NCBI GenBank assembly: GCA_947169235.1
Contig: CAMVOY010000002.1
Span: 19,542 to 83,541, forward strand
Direction of reading: 5' to 3'
DNA length: 64,000 nucleotides
DNA from: an uncultured Lachnospiraceae bacterium
GTDB taxonomy: Bacteria; Bacillota; Clostridia; Lachnospirales; Lachnospiraceae
Of this stretch, positions 60,484-64,000 are shown in pieces. The stretch's first letter is position 1. Each line of letters begins with the position of its first letter. A program made the translations under genes and the position numbers. Under the pieces are notes generated by a model that had not been told where the DNA came from, searched no databases, and saw nothing but the letters and a program-made list of their open reading frames with translations.

Positions 60484-63459
60484 TTAGGCTCTTTTTATCT
60501 TTACGCCCTTCGGCAGTCCCGAATCCATGATCAACTTCTTCAGCTTTTTAAACTGCTTAACCGTGCCCGATATAATGATTGTCCCTTTTTTCGCCATCGC
60601 ATTAAATGCGCCCTTTTCAATCTTTGTGACTCCTGTCGCGTTCATGTTGACCGTTTTGGGCTTGGTCTCGTTACCTTTAAGCATGTCTTTCTTCAGAGTA
60701 GTCACCTTATAAGTCTCGCCGTCAGCTTTAATCGTCTTTCCGATAGTGACGGTTTTCGACTTGCCTATCGTAGTCACACTGGTAAGCACTGCTACTTTCT
60801 TGTCATAATTGTTCTTTTGAGGAGGAACATCAAAAGTAGCTTTGGTTGTATTCTTACCTGCTTTTTCCTCAGTCTGTATAGTTGTAGTCTCACCGATGAC
60901 ATTTCCGGCCTTGTCTGTCTTTGGAACGGTAGTTGTAGTCGTTCTCGAAAAATCTCCCGAAGGTTGCTTAACCTCCTCAACCACAGTCTTGTCACCGGTC
61001 GGCGTAATCACACTGCTGTATGTTGTTTCTTTTCCCTTCGCATTGGTCTTTACTTCTTCATGTATTACAGCTCCATCAGCAGTTGTTATATCGGAAGTCT
61101 TTATGGTCGAACCATTTGTTTTGATTATCTCTGATGTCTTTTCAGAAGATCCGTCAGTCCTGGTTATTTCTTTTGTCTTTTCGACTGATCCGTCGACAAC
61201 CTGGGTTTCGGTTTCAACCGTCTCTGTTCCATCAGAATCCAGAGTGGTTGTAGTTGTGATTGTTCCTTTTTCCGTATTGACCTTCTCAGTCTTCTGATCA
61301 ACGATAGTCGGAGCCTGACTCTCTCCCGGCTTTACAGACGGTAATGGGCTGGCAGAAGGAGCACTACTCGGGCTCGGTGCAGGTGAGGCCTGACCACCTC
61401 CGCCGCCTCCGGAGCCTGAACCACCACCAGCTCCAGATCCGCCGGAACCTGAACCGCCGGAGCCTGATCCACCACCGGTGTTTGATCCACCGCCACCGGA
61501 AGGTGCCAGCCAAAGAATAACCGATCCTGTTTTTACATTATAATGGTCAGTGTCTGTAGGAGTATATGTCCAGTTATAAGAAGTTCCCTGAGTAACTACT
61601 GTTGAATCCGGCAAACTCCACGCAATAGTTCCTTCTGTCGGACTTAGTGTACCTATTTCAAGGTTCGCGTCGGCAAGCGTTTTATTTGCTTCACTTATAC
61701 TTGTGTATGTTGGTGCTCCGGAAATATCCACCTTCGTGATCGTGAGTCCCGCTGATCCTTTCAACGTAAGCCATCCCGCAGCTGTTACCTCATAATATAC
61801 AGTAATAGGTGTGGTTGTGATTTCAATCGCAGATGGCGAATTATCAGAAGAACAATCATTTTCAGCGTTACCATATCTTACAGTTGCGCCCGAAGTTGGA
61901 TTACTTACCGAAACACTAATCCCTTGATATGTACTATTATAAGGAAAACTTGAGTTTACAGTTACGGTAGGCGGCTTGATTTCAACCGGGGCACTTGCAT
62001 AGTCTGTGGTCAGGCCTTCATTAAAGTCAGTTGTGCTTGCATCATCAACATTTACATCCTCTGCTACCAGATACACATGGTAGTCCTGTCCCCATGTGCC
62101 GCTAATCTGAGACCTGTCAATGGTAAATGAACCCCCTGCTTCTAATCCGTTAGACAGCTTTGCATATTTCAAGACACTTGCATCTGAACTCCAACCCGTT
62201 GTGGCATTCCATGTTCCATCTGTAATGACATAAGACACCTGAGTAGGAGTATTATTAGATGAATTATCATTCACTGTATAAATAAGCTGAACTGATTCTG
62301 TCGCGTCGGTACGATTCACACTACCTGAAATGTTTGTGATCGTAAATCCACTGTCCAGTAATGTCAGCTTGTGAGTATTCGCCTCTCCCGAGATTGGCGA
62401 TGAGAATACAACCTTGCTCAGGTCGACATTAAATGCAGGACTGACACCACGACCCACATGTACATCAGATACATTTAAATATCCATCCATGTAAAAGGGG
62501 GTTCCGGCATAGGGGGAGCTATTATAAATGGCTGCGATGACGGGATCGTTTAAATCGATGTTTTGAATTACATGTCCACAAACATATCCGGCTCTATAAT
62601 TAACAGAATTCTGATCCGAACGTGTCCACCAATCACGACCGTTATCTGTCGATATGTTTTCTCCTATCATTACTTTTAATCGATTAGCACCTTGCGAGTC
62701 ATTTGTATAGCCATAATTTATATTAGATAAATCCTCCACATCGAGTAGAAAAACATGATCATTTGAAAGAGGTGTATAGACCCCGCCGAAATTACCTCCT
62801 ATTATACCAATAAAATCAACGGTACGTGACGGATTGCCATACGTAGTATGGGTTGGATGTCTATAACCCGTATAACCATGCTCCCCAATAGTACTTGCTG
62901 CAATTGAGCCTTTTTCGATAGACGTGAAAACATCGCTGTTTTCATAAAATTCATTACCATTTAGATATGTTCTGATATCACTGCCGGCCCATTTATTATA
63001 ATAATCTGTCGAAGAAGTATTTGGATTATAATTCGAATTAAACGCTTTATCAGTTAGAATGCTATCACAATCCAACAGCATCGTATTTTGGTTAGTATTT
63101 GTACCACTGAATCTATTTGTCCTGGGATCAAGAACACGGTATTTCACAGGCACGACATTAGTGCTACCGTTTGTACCACTATCATATTTCCCATAATACA
63201 CATAGTTTCCCGACCACGGAATATCTTGCCCCGTTCTTTGAAAGATCCATTCTTTAGTATCGTCATACGGATTCCCGGGAACCGGATTCCCGATCCCATT
63301 CGTCCCAAGCCCCGAAATGGTCTTGTCCTGCGATGTTGTCGCCTTAGATACCTTATTCTCTTTCGGGAGTATCGGGGTCAGACTCATCGCAAAGGCGACA
63401 GATATCGCCATAAACCTTCTCAAAAACCTATTCCGTAGTCTTCTGTTTCTCTCCATCAT
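60484..63459 (-). CDS. large secreted/surface protein with Gly/Ser and Thr/Glu repeat regions
   Basis: Signal peptide; DUF6273-like N-terminal region (WWTRSDQNSVNYRAGYV...GVSPAFNVDLSKVVF); GGGSGSGGSGSGG linker; ~15-residue TDGSSEKTSEI-type repeats; C-terminal BspA/LRR-like end. Confidence 0.8.
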   Translation of the reverse strand: MMERNRRLRNRFLRRFMAISVAFAMSLTPILPKENKVSKATTSQDKTISGLGTNGIGNPVPGNPYDDTKEWIFQRTGQDIPWSGNYVYYGKYDSGTNGSTNVVPVKYRVLDPRTNRFSGTNTNQNTMLLDCDSILTDKAFNSNYNPNTSSTDYYNKWAGSDIRTYLNGNEFYENSDVFTSIEKGSIAASTIGEHGYTGYRHPTHTTYGNPSRTVDFIGIIGGNFGGVYTPLSNDHVFLLDVEDLSNINYGYTNDSQGANRLKVMIGENISTDNGRDWWTRSDQNSVNYRAGYVCGHVIQNIDLNDPVIAAIYNSSPYAGTPFYMDGYLNVSDVHVGRGVSPAFNVDLSKVVFSSPISGEANTHKLTLLDSGFTITNISGSVNRTDATESVQLIYTVNDNSSNNTPTQVSYVITDGTWNATTGWSSDASVLKYAKLSNGLEAGGSFTIDRSQISGTWGQDYHVYLVAEDVNVDDASTTDFNEGLTTDYASAPVEIKPPTVTVNSSFPYNSTYQGISVSVSNPTSGATVRYGNAENDCSSDNSPSAIEITTTPITVYYEVTAAGWLTLKGSAGLTITKVDISGAPTYTSISEANKTLADANLEIGTLSPTEGTIAWSLPDSTVVTQGTSYNWTYTPTDTDHYNVKTGSVILWLAPSGGGGSNTGGGSGSGGSGSGGSGAGGGSGSGGGGGGQASPAPSPSSAPSASPLPSVKPGESQAPTIVDQKTEKVNTEKGTITTTTTLDSDGTETVETETQVVDGSVEKTKEITRTDGSSEKTSEIIKTNGSTIKTSDITTADGAVIHEEVKTNAKGKETTYSSVITPTGDKTVVEEVKQPSGDFSRTTTTTVPKTDKAGNVIGETTTIQTEEKAGKNTTKATFDVPPQKNNYDKKVAVLTSVTTIGKSKTVTIGKTIKADGETYKVTTLKKDMLKGNETKPKTVNMNATGVTKIEKGAFNAMAKKGTIIISGTVKQFKKLKKLIMDSGLPKGVKIKRA

Positions 63460-63509
63460 TCCTCTCTCCTTCCGAGTATACGCATTATTGACACTATAAA
63501 CAAAAGAAG

Positions 63510-63537
63510 GAAAGCCTCACTTTCGCAAGGCTTTCCG
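63510..63537 (-). terminator. terminator downstream of 63544-63972
   Basis: Minus strand GGAAAGCCTtgcgaaagtgAGGCTTTCC followed by TTCTTTTGTTT. Confidence 0.8.
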
Positions 63538-63543
63538 CCAAAA

Positions 63544-63972
63544 TCATTCGTCGTCGTTATGTCCTACAGGATACTTCTTGATGTTCCATACATATTTTTT
63601 CTTCCCATACTGGGCTTTTTTAAGCTTTGCCGTAACCTTAATGTGAGCATACCCTTTTTTAAGACCCTTTACTTCAAAATACGCTCCGTATTTATCATAT
63701 CTCTTTTTCTTTTTAATCTTCACGATTTTAGGAGAGTAGTTTTTTACGGAAATCTTAACTACCTTATTCCCATCCATAAGTGAACCGACATTCTCTTCTC
63801 TTGTCTCTCCGACATTCGGTCCGATGATCGGGAAACCCGGATCACATGTGATGGACAGTGGCCATCCGTCCTCAGCATTTGCCTGTGCCGGCTTGCTTGC
63901 AGCAACAACAGATAACATCATGGTAAGCACAAGCGAGAAAACAGTTAATGTGGCAAGTACTCTTTTTTTCAT
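63544..63972 (-). CDS. small secreted basic protein, Ig-like (BIG-type) fold suspected
   Basis: Signal peptide (MKKRVLATLTVFSLVLTMMLSVVAASKPAQA); VKNYSPKIVKIKKKKRYDKYGAYFEVKGLKKGYAHIKVTAKLK. Confidence 0.65.
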   Translation of the reverse strand: MKKRVLATLTVFSLVLTMMLSVVAASKPAQANAEDGWPLSITCDPGFPIIGPNVGETREENVGSLMDGNKVVKISVKNYSPKIVKIKKKKRYDKYGAYFEVKGLKKGYAHIKVTAKLKKAQYGKKKYVWNIKKYPVGHNDDE

Positions 63973-64000
63973 TTCTTTTCCTCCAATTCGTCAAAATAGC

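Noticed and set aside
60842-61297. Plus-strand 151-aa ORF in the surface-protein gene
   Set aside because: Antisense of a Thr/Glu repeat region; Val/Ser-rich low-complexity translation.

Overview
The window looks like core chromosome of a Lachnospiraceae-type Firmicute (taxon inferred from gene content and order; no search was run). It is gene-dense and almost entirely housekeeping. In order: S1-domain protein, cheR, plsX-rnc-smc-ftsY, hisZGD, rplS, signal peptidases and rbgA, gdhA, lexA, mutSL-miaA, mreBCD-PBP2-rodA-mgsA, ylmE-sepF-divIVA-lspA-rluD, a BlaI-like regulator, a tyrosine recombinase, an amidase, a YneA-like LysM protein, rpoZ-lepB-gmk-remA-yicC, rqcH, ligA, tRNA-Arg, rsfS-nadD/yqeK-obgE-rpmA-prp-rplU, and surface proteins. 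The most notable non-coding signal is a family of about 140-170 bp intergenic elements. There are four full copies (6989-7161, 33475-33612, 38522-38682 on the minus strand, 38848-38987) and one truncated copy (38765-38802). Each folds into a long nested hairpin. The helix sequences differ between copies but keep pairing through compensatory changes, while a central asymmetric internal loop is nearly invariant (5' side ATGTGTC; 3' side GAAAAAAGCG[A/C]AAGCGTG, containing a possible GNRA mini-hairpin). This is a good candidate for an undescribed structured RNA or mobile repeat family. Second is a three-hairpin 5'UTR with a duplicated Shine-Dalgarno region at 17511-17660. One of its loops is perfectly complementary to the sequence beside both SD copies. 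Third is an SOS-type LysM gene (42148-42462) whose promoter carries three LexA-box-like dyads matching the one upstream of lexA. All assignments come from reading motifs and translations by eye.
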